DNA of 14,508 nt from Shewanella sp. (lineage in GTDB: Bacteria > Pseudomonadota > Gammaproteobacteria > Enterobacterales > Shewanellaceae). Both the position numbers and the translations under genes were made by a program. The stretch lies in contig SDWK01000154.1 of assembly GCA_004195335.1 (NCBI GenBank), forward strand, positions 1-14,508, in the 5' to 3' direction. This document shows positions 1 to 7,298 of this stretch, piece after piece. The notes beneath the pieces were generated by a model, which was not told where the DNA came from, ran no database searches, and saw only the letters and a program-made list of their open reading frames with translations. Each line of letters opens with the position of its first letter. Positions within the stretch are counted from its first letter, which is position 1.

Positions 1-417
1 ACCTGGCATCGAACGATTCCTGTCAGTGCGTTTATGCAGATATCCCCGCTTGGATATCATGATAACCAGCTGATGGTTAGTGCGCCTCTATCTCCTAATA
101 TCAACTTACACCAGACTATGTTTGCCGGCAGTATCTATACTTTGGCAACCCTGACCGCTTGGGGCATGTTGTGGTTGCAACAGCGTATAGCTAGGGTCGA
201 AGGAGATATCGTGTTAGCCGACGCCCATATGCGTTATCTTGCACCAATAACAAAGGCACCAATAGCCAAGATCATCTGGCCGGATACTGACCTTAGCCGC
301 TTATCCCGAGGGCGAAGAGTGAAGGTGAAACTTGTTGTCGATCTATATTGTGGTGAATGCATCTGTGCCAAGTTTGAAGCTTTGTACGTCAGTCAGCCGA
401 TTTCCCCGCATACATAA
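1..417 (+). CDS. YiiD C-terminal-type thioesterase (hotdog), 5' end cut by window
   Basis: Predicted acyl-thioesterase of the hotdog fold, of the kind described as the YiiD C-terminal domain; its substrate is unknown. The reading frame is open from base 1, and the residues before the first ATG (position 34) read TWHRTIPVSAF, which continues the family's usual opening, so the true start lies left of the window and the ATG at 34 is internal. Visible hallmarks are the stretch VSAPLSPNINLHQTMFAGS, with the N-x-N and T-M-F-A-G-S core near visible residues 33-44, and a later VLADAHMRYLAPIT strand. About 138 residues are visible, ending at TAA 415-417. No signal peptide or membrane segment can be judged. 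It is co-directional with azoR but separated from it by 388 bases, so the two are probably independent. The family assignment comes from remembered motifs and is fairly sure; the biological role is not. Confidence 0.8.
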   Translation, partial: TWHRTIPVSAFMQISPLGYHDNQLMVSAPLSPNINLHQTMFAGSIYTLATLTAWGMLWLQQRIARVEGDIVLADAHMRYLAPITKAPIAKIIWPDTDLSRLSRGRRVKVKLVVDLYCGECICAKFEALYVSQPISPHT

Positions 418-423
418 TCTTAA

Positions 424-1399
<976 letters not shown>

Positions 1400-1522
1400 T
1401 CTCCATGGCTTTGATTGTTTATGCTGTCTGGTGTTAGCAGTTAAAGAGGTTTGAACGCAAAGGGCAGAGGCAAAAGCGGAACTATCAACCCCCCAACTTT
1501 ATTTTGACCCTATTGTTCGTCC

Positions 1523-1570
1523 ATCCCGCTGGTCCAAATCATGATATGACTCGGGTCAGCGGGATTTTTT
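1523..1570 (+). terminator. Intrinsic terminator of azoR
   Basis: ATCCCGCTG (1523-1531) pairs perfectly with CAGCGGGAT (1557-1565). The stem extends inward to 13 pairs including two G-T wobbles (1523-1535 with 1553-1565), with a 17-base loop, and is followed by six Ts (1565-1570). It lies 124 bases after the azoR stop and 16 bases before the rhodanese stop on the other strand. The T-run is only on the plus-strand side, so it mainly ends azoR transcription. Confidence 0.85.
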
Positions 1571-1585
1571 ATACCGAGGTTTTAC

Positions 1586-1906
1586 TTAAGCGACTTGATA
1601 ACAGAGAAGATCTTTCAGTGACCCTGCATTGGCAATATTTGAGAAACCGCTGTTTCTTAATTGTTCACAGGCCTTTTGAGCACGAATACCGGCGGCACAA
1701 TAGAGAACATATTCTTGCTTTGGATCCTGATCGAGGAGCCAACTGGATATCTGATTGAGGGGAACATTGATGGCTTGTGGCAGATGTCCTGAGCTGAACT
1801 CTTCTGGGGACCTCACGTCGATCACCGTAGCACCTCGCTCAATGAGTGCCCAGCAACGTTTACTTGACTCGGCACCAGCTAGTTTAGATAGCAAAGACTG
1901 CAACAT
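1586..1906 (-). CDS. Single-domain rhodanese-like protein
   Basis: Small cytoplasmic protein with one rhodanese domain; such proteins carry sulfane sulfur as a persulfide on one cysteine. It has 106 residues, the usual length for a stand-alone domain, and no signal peptide, unlike the secreted PspE type. Motifs: VIDVRSPEEFSSGHLP (about 28-43) followed by INVPL (46-50), the standard CH2A-type opening, then the active-site loop at Cys70 in YCAAGIRA (C-A-A-G-I-R); the loop arginine and glycine are kept. The ATG at 1904-1906 has a strong AGAGAGG site (complement of 1913-1919). It is transcribed towards azoR, and the genes converge. A large dyad (1971-2009) lies upstream and could bear on its expression. 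The physiological acceptor cannot be told from sequence. Confidence 0.88.
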   Translation of the reverse strand: MLQSLLSKLAGAESSKRCWALIERGATVIDVRSPEEFSSGHLPQAINVPLNQISSWLLDQDPKQEYVLYCAAGIRAQKACEQLRNSGFSNIANAGSLKDLLCYQVA

Positions 1907-1970
1907 TAATGACCTCTCTTTTAGATACGAGTGACTGAAAATTTTGGATTAAACATGTCCGAACTGACAT

Positions 1971-2009
1971 ATCGATTAGAAAAATCTTGATAAGATTAAT
2001 CTAATCGAT
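1971..2009. repeat. 39-base near-perfect dyad between the APE operon end and the rhodanese gene
   Basis: Outer arms ATCGATTAGA (1971-1980) and TCTAATCGAT (2000-2009) match perfectly. Inner arms AATCTT (1983-1988) and AAGATT (1992-1997) match around a 3-base centre, with only AA opposite AA in between, so 32 of 39 bases are paired. On the minus strand the inner stem is followed by TTTTT, which would make a weak AT-rich terminator for the APE operon. As DNA it could equally be an operator 65 bases upstream of the rhodanese start codon. Which of these holds cannot be decided from sequence. Confidence 0.6.
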
Positions 2010-2039
2010 GGATCTGTGCAACAGGGAATGTGAGTCTTG

Positions 2040-2081
2040 AGGGCAGCGATGAGAGATCACTAACGCGTGGAATACTGCCCT
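2040..2081 (-). terminator. Long-looped inverted repeat just after the last operon gene
   Basis: AGGGCAG (2040-2046) and CTGCCCT (2075-2081) form a 7-bp GC-rich stem enclosing 28 bases. It starts 11 bases beyond the stop of the last operon gene in the minus direction. No T-run follows on the minus strand, so it is not a standard intrinsic terminator. It may stabilise the 3' end of the operon messenger, with termination further on at the 1971-2009 dyad. Confidence 0.3.
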
Positions 2082-2091
2082 TCATTCAATA

Positions 2092-2838
2092 TCAATAATA
2101 AGTCTTCAGGTACTTCTTTGCGTATTTTTGTAATTTTTTCTCTGAGCTGTGTTCTGCAATATGCTCCAGAGTCGGCTTGTATTCCGGTTTAGCCGAGCTT
2201 GCCAGCGCCTTTGCCATATAGGCATAAGTGTTAATCGCTAACTTTTCATGCTTGAGTAAGCGTGGTTCCTTAAGTTCACTGTCTAATACCGATAATAGGT
2301 AGGGAGCGTGTAATGAGTGATTGATCATTCGTTTAGCGGCGTAGCGCTTTAACTCTAATTCATCACTTCTTAGCGCATTGGCAATCACATTGACCTCTTG
2401 GGTCTGTGAAGCCGCATACTGACTCTTGTCACTTAGGATAGGTGTCCAGACCTTATACTGCTCGAGGGTCGGTATGGATTTTTTCGCATATTTCTTCAGC
2501 TTTTTAGGGTAATCGCCTGCTATGATCTCGTTGAAGGTTTGCAGGTATTTCTCATCTCCCGAGTAGGCTAGCCCTTTTAACAGCCAGGCACTGTAGTCGT
2601 TACTGGCATTATCGACGGCCAGTGGCAGTGACGCCTGAAATTTAGCGTGCAATGTGTCGAATACCTTAGGATCCGATAGACCTGCCAGCACCAGAGAGTC
2701 GATGGCTCGCTTCTGCTTATTAACATCATCACCGCTAAAAATAGCCACATACTCGGCTTCGGTCAGTGTTTGGGCCACGGCTTGTCCGCTGAGAGAGCAA
2801 GCGGCAAGAACTAAAGTTAACGCTATAGTTTTTATCAT
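2092..2838 (-). CDS. HEAT-like repeat predicted lipoprotein at the end of the APE operon
   Basis: Function unknown. The ATG at 2838 is preferred over the ATG three codons upstream (2847): the AAAAGG site (complement of 2848-2853) directly abuts the upstream ATG but is nine bases from this one. This gives 248 residues. The N-terminus MIKTIALTLVLAAC carries a lipobox (L-A-A-C, Cys14) followed by Ser, which predicts an outer-membrane lipoprotein; cleavage at AVA|Q (22/23) as a secreted protein is the alternative. The rest looks all-helical, with three copies of a basic motif: KKLKKYAKK (112-120), ELKRYAAKR (162-170) and KKLQKYAKK (234-242), suggestive of degenerate HEAT-like repeats. Its ribosome binding site follows the apeR stop with a short gap, so it is co-transcribed with the pigment genes. 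An envelope scaffold or pigment-placement role is possible but only inferred from context. Confidence 0.75.
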   Translation of the reverse strand: MIKTIALTLVLAACSLSGQAVAQTLTEAEYVAIFSGDDVNKQKRAIDSLVLAGLSDPKVFDTLHAKFQASLPLAVDNASNDYSAWLLKGLAYSGDEKYLQTFNEIIAGDYPKKLKKYAKKSIPTLEQYKVWTPILSDKSQYAASQTQEVNVIANALRSDELELKRYAAKRMINHSLHAPYLLSVLDSELKEPRLLKHEKLAINTYAYMAKALASSAKPEYKPTLEHIAEHSSEKKLQKYAKKYLKTYY

Positions 2839-2854
2839 CAATAACATCCTTTTA

Positions 2855-4102
2855 TTAGGTTGGGTTGGCTTGGTTTGACCAGCGCTTGAATATCAAGGAG
2901 GTATTGATACCACCGAATGCGAAGTTATTACTCATCACGTAGTTAGTATCAATATGGCGAATGTCCCCTTTAATGTAATCTAACTCACCGCATTCGGGAT
3001 CTATATCTGTCAGGTTAAGGGTTGGGGCAAACCAACCTGCATTCATCATCTCGATACTGATCCAAGCTTCTAGTGAGCCGCAAGCGCCTAAGGTATGACC
3101 GGTGTAACTCTTGAGTGATGAGATTGGCATCTTATTGCCAAATACAGCTTGAGTCGCCTTAGTTTCGGCGATATCGCCTCTATCGGTCGCGGTGCCGTGA
3201 GCATTAACATAACCGATGGCATCGGGTAGAAGCTGACTATCTTTCAATGCCAGCCTGATGGCAATCTCCATGGTATCGGCATTAGGTTGAGTCACATGAA
3301 GGCCATCGGAGTTAGTCCCGAAGCCGACTATTTCGGCATAGATCTTTGCACCGCGAGCCAGAGCATGTTCAAGCTCTTCGAGCACTAAGGTACAGGCGCC
3401 TTCGCCTATGACTAAACCATCACGACCCTTATCGAAAGGGCTCGGGCTGAGCTCGGGGGTTTCATTCTTGGTGCTGGTGGCAAAAAGGGTATCGAAGACC
3501 ACGGCTTCAGTGGCGCATAACTCTTCACCGCCACCCGCAAGCATTAACTCTTGCTGGCCATATTTAATCGCTTCATAGGCGTATCCTATTCCTTGGCTAC
3601 CGGAAGTGCAGGCGCTGCTGGTGGTATGGACACGCCCCTTGAGGCCGAAGAAGACGCCAACGTTGACCGCGGTAGTGTGAGCCATCATACGGATATAACT
3701 GGTGGCGGTGACACCCGACATATCGCCATTTTTAAGCATGTCACCAAAGGCAATGATGGGATCTGTGCTACCCGTGGACGACCCATAGGCGATACCCATA
3801 GCGCCGGAACTCACAACCGGATCATCTAGTAACCCGGCATCGGTAAGCGCGAGCTCGCTGGCTCGGGTCGCCATCAATGAGACCCGGCCCATAGAACGGA
3901 CTTTCTTGCGGGAGTAATGCGCCGGCTTTTCAAAGTCTGTCACGGGGGCTGCTAATCGAGTGTTAAGACCGTCATAACGATCCCATTCATCGAAACGCAC
4001 GACACAGTTCTTTAGAGCCTTTAAGTTATCGGCGATGGTTGGCCAGTCGTGGCCCAAGCTGGAAATACCACCGCAGCCGGTGATGACGACTCGTCTGCTC
4101 AT
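2855..4102 (-). CDS. apeR: APE beta-ketoacyl-ACP synthase (ApeR-type, FabF-like)
   Basis: Cytoplasmic thiolase-fold ketosynthase that would perform decarboxylative Claisen condensation on acyl-ACP in aryl polyene synthesis. The ATG at 4102 is chosen over an upstream GTG (4129) because GGAGAG lies eight bases before it and the protein then opens MSRRVVITGCGG, as in FabF proteins; this gives 415 residues. The full triad is present: Cys165 in SSACTSG, His302 in VNAHGTATDRGD and His336 in GHTLGACG, with Lys331 just before the latter and the C-terminal NNFAFGGINTS loop (392-402). It is therefore an active-type enzyme, not a chain length factor lacking the cysteine. It lies 46 bases after apeQ. Calling it ApeR rests on its place at the end of the O-P-Q-R block; its exact step (priming or elongation) is not shown by sequence. 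Confidence 0.9.
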   Translation of the reverse strand: MSRRVVITGCGGISSLGHDWPTIADNLKALKNCVVRFDEWDRYDGLNTRLAAPVTDFEKPAHYSRKKVRSMGRVSLMATRASELALTDAGLLDDPVVSSGAMGIAYGSSTGSTDPIIAFGDMLKNGDMSGVTATSYIRMMAHTTAVNVGVFFGLKGRVHTTSSACTSGSQGIGYAYEAIKYGQQELMLAGGGEELCATEAVVFDTLFATSTKNETPELSPSPFDKGRDGLVIGEGACTLVLEELEHALARGAKIYAEIVGFGTNSDGLHVTQPNADTMEIAIRLALKDSQLLPDAIGYVNAHGTATDRGDIAETKATQAVFGNKMPISSLKSYTGHTLGACGSLEAWISIEMMNAGWFAPTLNLTDIDPECGELDYIKGDIRHIDTNYVMSNNFAFGGINTSLIFKRWSNQANPT

Positions 4103-4148
4103 ACGTTTAACTCTCCGTTTAATGACCACAACACCTGATTGTGTTCCA

Positions 4149-4874
4149 TCAGATCATGCCTCCGTTTACCGAAATTACTTGTCTGGTAATATAGGCTGCA
4201 TCATCAGACATCAGAAATTTAGCCAGTCCTGCAATTTCAGAGGGTTTGCCCATGCGGCGCATAGGAACAAGCTCTTTGACCATATCTTTAGGGATATCCG
4301 CTACCATATCGGTCTCGATTAGCCCGGGTGCGATACAGTTGACAGTAATTTTTCGTTTGGCCAACTCTAATGACAGTGCCTTGGTAGCGCCAATTATCCC
4401 GGCTTTAGAGGCGCTATAGTTGACTTGCCCCCGATTGCCGGCAATGCCTGATACTGAGGCCATAGTGATAATTCTACCGCCAAGGCGGGTCTGAATCATT
4501 GGCATGACTGTTGGGTGAATGACGTTATAAAAACCATCTAAATTAGTGTGAACGACACTGTCCCATTCATCTGCGGTCATGGCTGGGAAGGCGGTATCGC
4601 AATTAATCCCGGCATTAAGCACCACACCGTAATAGGCACCATGCTGCTCGATATCATTTTCAATACTGGTTCTAGCCCCTTCACGATCGGCAATATCAAA
4701 CTGCAGAGAGGAAACCTTAATACCCTGTTCGAGTAGCGCCTGCTTGGTTGTCTCTGCCGCTTCATGATTACTGTGAAAGTGCAGGGCAATATCATATCCA
4801 GCTTGAGCGAGTTGCAATGCTATCGCTTTGCCAATGCCTCTGCTGGAGCCTGTCACTAATATCCGTTTATTCAT
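4149..4874 (-). CDS. apeQ: APE 3-ketoacyl-ACP reductase (ApeQ, FabG-like SDR)
   Basis: NADPH-dependent short-chain dehydrogenase that reduces the 3-keto group on the ACP-bound chain before dehydration. It has 241 residues, the normal length for FabG. Motifs: nucleotide-binding TGSSRGIG (8-15), NAG (87-89), catalytic Asn111, Ser140, Tyr153 and Lys157 (YSASK), and PGLIETDM (183-190); the 13-residue Ser-Tyr spacing equals that of FabG. The Arg in SSRGIG and basic residues nearby favour NADPH. The start ATG at 4874 has AAGGA nine bases upstream, and that site overlaps the end of apeP, only six bases away. It lies between dehydratase and ketosynthase genes, as in other aryl polyene clusters. A role in ordinary fatty acid synthesis is unlikely because no acpP, fabD or fabH lies nearby. 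Confidence 0.92.
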   Translation of the reverse strand: MNKRILVTGSSRGIGKAIALQLAQAGYDIALHFHSNHEAAETTKQALLEQGIKVSSLQFDIADREGARTSIENDIEQHGAYYGVVLNAGINCDTAFPAMTADEWDSVVHTNLDGFYNVIHPTVMPMIQTRLGGRIITMASVSGIAGNRGQVNYSASKAGIIGATKALSLELAKRKITVNCIAPGLIETDMVADIPKDMVKELVPMRRMGKPSEIAGLAKFLMSDDAAYITRQVISVNGGMI

Positions 4875-4880
4875 TATGCT

Positions 4881-5369
4881 TTATCCTTGGCTCTCTGAAA
4901 TATAGGCGAGGGCATCTTGAGGCTGAAATACATTTACATTTGCCTCGGCAACTAAGATATCTTGATGAAATATCTGACAATCAAAAACCGCTAACCCGGA
5001 CTCTTCCTGATAAAGGCGGGTTACCCTGGTCTGATAACTCTCACCCAATTTATAATTTGGTATGTGCATCTGTAGCTTTCGACTCCCAAGAAGAAATCCT
5101 ACTCGGATGGCTTCGCCACGAGATTTGGCCTCAACACCAGCTAATGCGGCAATACTCTGCGCCATATATTCGATTCCGACATAATTGGGTACGGCATCAA
5201 TACTTGCATCGAAGTAGGGACTCTGAGCGGTAATACTCGTCTGAGTCAACAAGGTATCGGGGCCATGCTCTATCAAAGTGTCGATTAAGATCATGGGTGC
5301 TCTATGGGGCACAACCTCGGCAATCGGTAATAGAGATAAGGGTTGAGGTAAGGAGGTTTCTTTCGTCAT
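4881..5369 (-). CDS. apeP: APE 3-hydroxyacyl-ACP dehydratase (ApeP-like hotdog)
   Basis: Hotdog-fold dehydratase expected to remove water from 3-hydroxyacyl-ACP to give the 2,3-double bond that is kept in the polyene. The ATG at 5369 is preferred to a TTG at 5390 because AGAGG lies about seven bases before it and it follows the apeO stop by two bases (TAA-GC-ATG); this gives 162 residues, about FabZ size. Catalytic residues are visible: His22 in PHRAPMILID, the counterpart of the FabZ/FabA histidine, and Glu67 in YVGIEYMAQSIAAL, the counterpart of the FabZ acid. No signal peptide. Described aryl polyene systems use two dehydratases (ApeI and ApeP); this one fits ApeP by gene order, and the other would lie outside the window. 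Confidence 0.88.
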   Translation of the reverse strand: MTKETSLPQPLSLLPIAEVVPHRAPMILIDTLIEHGPDTLLTQTSITAQSPYFDASIDAVPNYVGIEYMAQSIAALAGVEAKSRGEAIRVGFLLGSRKLQMHIPNYKLGESYQTRVTRLYQEESGLAVFDCQIFHQDILVAEANVNVFQPQDALAYISESQG

Positions 5370-5371
5370 GC

Positions 5372-6559
5372 TTATGCCTCTTGGCGGCAAAAAATCAGGC
5401 TGGCATTACTGCCACCAAAAGCGAATGAGTTGCTCATGATGTATTTAATATCAGCGGTTTGTCCTTGCTTGACCAAAGGTAAGCTGGGGTCGTTAGGATC
5501 TTGCTCCCCATCCCAAACCTGTGGCGGGAGAGCCTGTGTGACATTGAGCGCGGTGAGTAAAAGATAACAAAATGCCGCCTCGATAGCCCCTGCCGCCCCT
5601 AAAGTATGTCCGATTAGAGGCTTGGTTGAGCTACATGGGGGGATTGCGTTACCAAATACCTCCAGTAGGGCCCGACTCTCCATGGCGTCATTTTTACGGG
5701 TCGCTGTGCCATGAAGGTTGATATAACTGATCGTTTTGGCATCGATCCCGGCATCATCGATTGCTGCTCTTATTGCCGATATGGCTCCTCGGCCTTCCGG
5801 ATGAGGCGCCGAAATATGATGGGCATCGCTGGACTCACCAACGCCTGCTAACATGACTTCCGCCTCGCCTCGTTCAAGCGTAAACAATGCCGCGCCTTCA
5901 CCGATATTAATCCCATCTCTACTGGCGCTAAAAGGTTGGCAATGGCCCTTGGAAATCGATTCTAAGGAGTAAAAGCCATTGAGTGTTAATCTGCAGAGGC
6001 TGTCACTACCGCCGACGATGACGAGATCACAAAGGTCTGCCTGTAATAATCGTCTGGCACTGGCAAATACTTTGGCACTCGAAGAGCAGGCGGTAGAAAC
6101 GGTATAGCAAGGCCCACTGGTATTAAAGAAGTGGCGTAAAAACTCGCTGCCATTTCCGAGCTCCTGCTGGGAATATTGATAATCTGAGGGGAGCTGGCCT
6201 TGTTTGCTTCTATGCGTTAAGGCTTCCTCGCCCTGAGCTATGCCTGAAGTGCTGGTGCCTAATATAATGCCGATGCGTTCGGGTCCATATTGTTCGCGAG
6301 CTTGTGTCACCCTGTCGGCTATTTGCAGTGCGGCGCAGAGTAACAACTGATTATTGCGGGTGTTGAATGACGAAAGAGGCGCAGGAAGTTCTGGCAGTGG
6401 CAGGTTTACTTCCCCCACTAAGGTCGTGCACTGTGGGATGAGATCGTCACGAAGTTTCATCGCTCCGATATCACCTTTTACGAGTCGGGCTAATACCTGT
6501 TCCGGGCTCTGGCCTAACGGAGTGCATAGTCCTATGTGTGAGATGGCTATTTTAGTCAT
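5372..6559 (-). CDS. apeO: APE beta-ketoacyl-ACP synthase (ApeO-type)
   Basis: Ketosynthase expected to extend the aryl polyene chain; in characterised systems ApeO works as a heterodimer with a chain-length-factor-like partner (ApeC), whose gene is not in this window. It has 395 residues. The triad is complete: Cys158 in STACSSSAK, His283 in INLHGTATRKND and His318 in GHTLGAAGAIEA, with Lys313; the C-terminal SNSFAFGGSNAS loop is intact. The ATG at 6559 is the only possible start, since an in-frame TAG lies 18 bases upstream; no good ribosome binding site is visible, which is unusual for this operon. It follows the DUF3261 gene after the widest gap in the operon (78 bases), which contains a small hairpin. 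Sequence divergence from ApeR suggests distinct steps. Confidence 0.9.
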   Translation of the reverse strand: MTKIAISHIGLCTPLGQSPEQVLARLVKGDIGAMKLRDDLIPQCTTLVGEVNLPLPELPAPLSSFNTRNNQLLLCAALQIADRVTQAREQYGPERIGIILGTSTSGIAQGEEALTHRSKQGQLPSDYQYSQQELGNGSEFLRHFFNTSGPCYTVSTACSSSAKVFASARRLLQADLCDLVIVGGSDSLCRLTLNGFYSLESISKGHCQPFSASRDGINIGEGAALFTLERGEAEVMLAGVGESSDAHHISAPHPEGRGAISAIRAAIDDAGIDAKTISYINLHGTATRKNDAMESRALLEVFGNAIPPCSSTKPLIGHTLGAAGAIEAAFCYLLLTALNVTQALPPQVWDGEQDPNDPSLPLVKQGQTADIKYIMSNSFAFGGSNASLIFCRQEA

Positions 6560-6582
6560 TATATTTTCATCTAACTATGGTT

Positions 6583-6600
6583 GTATAACTTGGGTTATAT
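6583..6600 (-). promoter_or_regulatory. Small hairpin in the leader of apeO
   Basis: TATAAC (6584-6589), loop TTGG, GTTATA (6594-6599) pair perfectly; one G-T wobble extends the stem to seven pairs. It lies 24 bases upstream of the apeO start, in the widest intergenic gap of the operon. No T-run follows. It could influence translation or messenger processing between the export half and the synthase half. The AT-rich stem is weak, so chance occurrence is possible. Confidence 0.25.
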
Positions 6601-6637
6601 CGCTTGTGTTCATGCCCGTTTAGGGTAAAAAGCCAAC

Positions 6638-7270
6638 TTAAATCGGGGTTATTTTAAGTTCAAATTTGGCTTGTGAGATCGCGAGTTCTACCTCTGCCAT
6701 CCATGGATCACTCTTATTAAAACGAATCTTCAAGATACTCTCTTGCTGATTGTCTTTAGTGTCACTCCCCGAAGCATATATTCTTCGGCATTGTGGCGCA
6801 TCACATTCGGGAGATGTTAGCTTCGCCCCTTGCAAATGGGCATTTACATCTTCCTCTGGCCAGTATATCAGTTGGATGAGCGCAAGCAGGTATTCGGCTT
6901 TAAATTCATCACCTAACAGCATACTTTGTTGACTCTGCAGCTCTGTGCCATCGAAGACCAAAGTAAATAGCGCCTGCCCTAAGGGAGCCAGACCGACCAG
7001 TGTCAATTGCTCTCTATCCAGCTCAAGCTGAGTCAGGAGTTCATGACGGGAGTCATTCACGTGAATAGCCACCTGCTGAGTCACCGAACGTACCTGACTG
7101 TTTGCAGGAATAGGTGCAAGGCAGTAAGTTACATTTTTGGCCAGGGCAACACAGGTTTGACGTTGCAGGGTCTGGCTGCAGGCGCTAACAAGCAGCGACA
7201 GACAGACAAGGATGCAGATTTGTTGGCCACGCTTCACGTTGTTGGTTATGGTTTTTGATAATTGGACCAT
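6638..7270 (-). CDS. DUF3261 family outer-membrane lipoprotein of the APE cluster
   Basis: Predicted lipoprotein of a family that recurs in aryl polyene clusters; its molecular function is not known. It has 210 residues. The N-terminus has basic residues (Lys6, Lys13, Arg14), a hydrophobic core ICILVCLSLLVSA, and a lipobox V-S-A-C with Cys31 as the lipidated residue; Ser follows, so outer-membrane sorting is expected. Two further cysteine-bearing segments lie in the mature part (CVALAKNVTYCLAPI near 40-54 and ECDAPQC near 156-162) and could form disulfides in the periplasm. The start ATG at 7270 has a moderate AGAGAGA site five bases upstream and lies 28 bases after the flavoprotein gene. By order it corresponds to the N position of described clusters. 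Acting with the LolA-like and MMPL proteins in pigment delivery is inferred from context. Confidence 0.82.
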   Translation of the reverse strand: MVQLSKTITNNVKRGQQICILVCLSLLVSACSQTLQRQTCVALAKNVTYCLAPIPANSQVRSVTQQVAIHVNDSRHELLTQLELDREQLTLVGLAPLGQALFTLVFDGTELQSQQSMLLGDEFKAEYLLALIQLIYWPEEDVNAHLQGAKLTSPECDAPQCRRIYASGSDTKDNQQESILKIRFNKSDPWMAEVELAISQAKFELKITPI

Positions 7271-7298
7271 AGTGTTCTCTCTACTTCAATGACAACCT

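Noticed and set aside
1504..1758. 84-codon plus-strand frame over the terminator and rhodanese gene
   Set aside because: It crosses the azoR terminator and is antisense to a rhodanese gene with a clear active site.
4748..5233. 161-codon plus-strand frame opposite apeP and apeQ
   Set aside because: Overlaps two enzymes with intact catalytic residues; its translation is low-complexity in character and matches no family.
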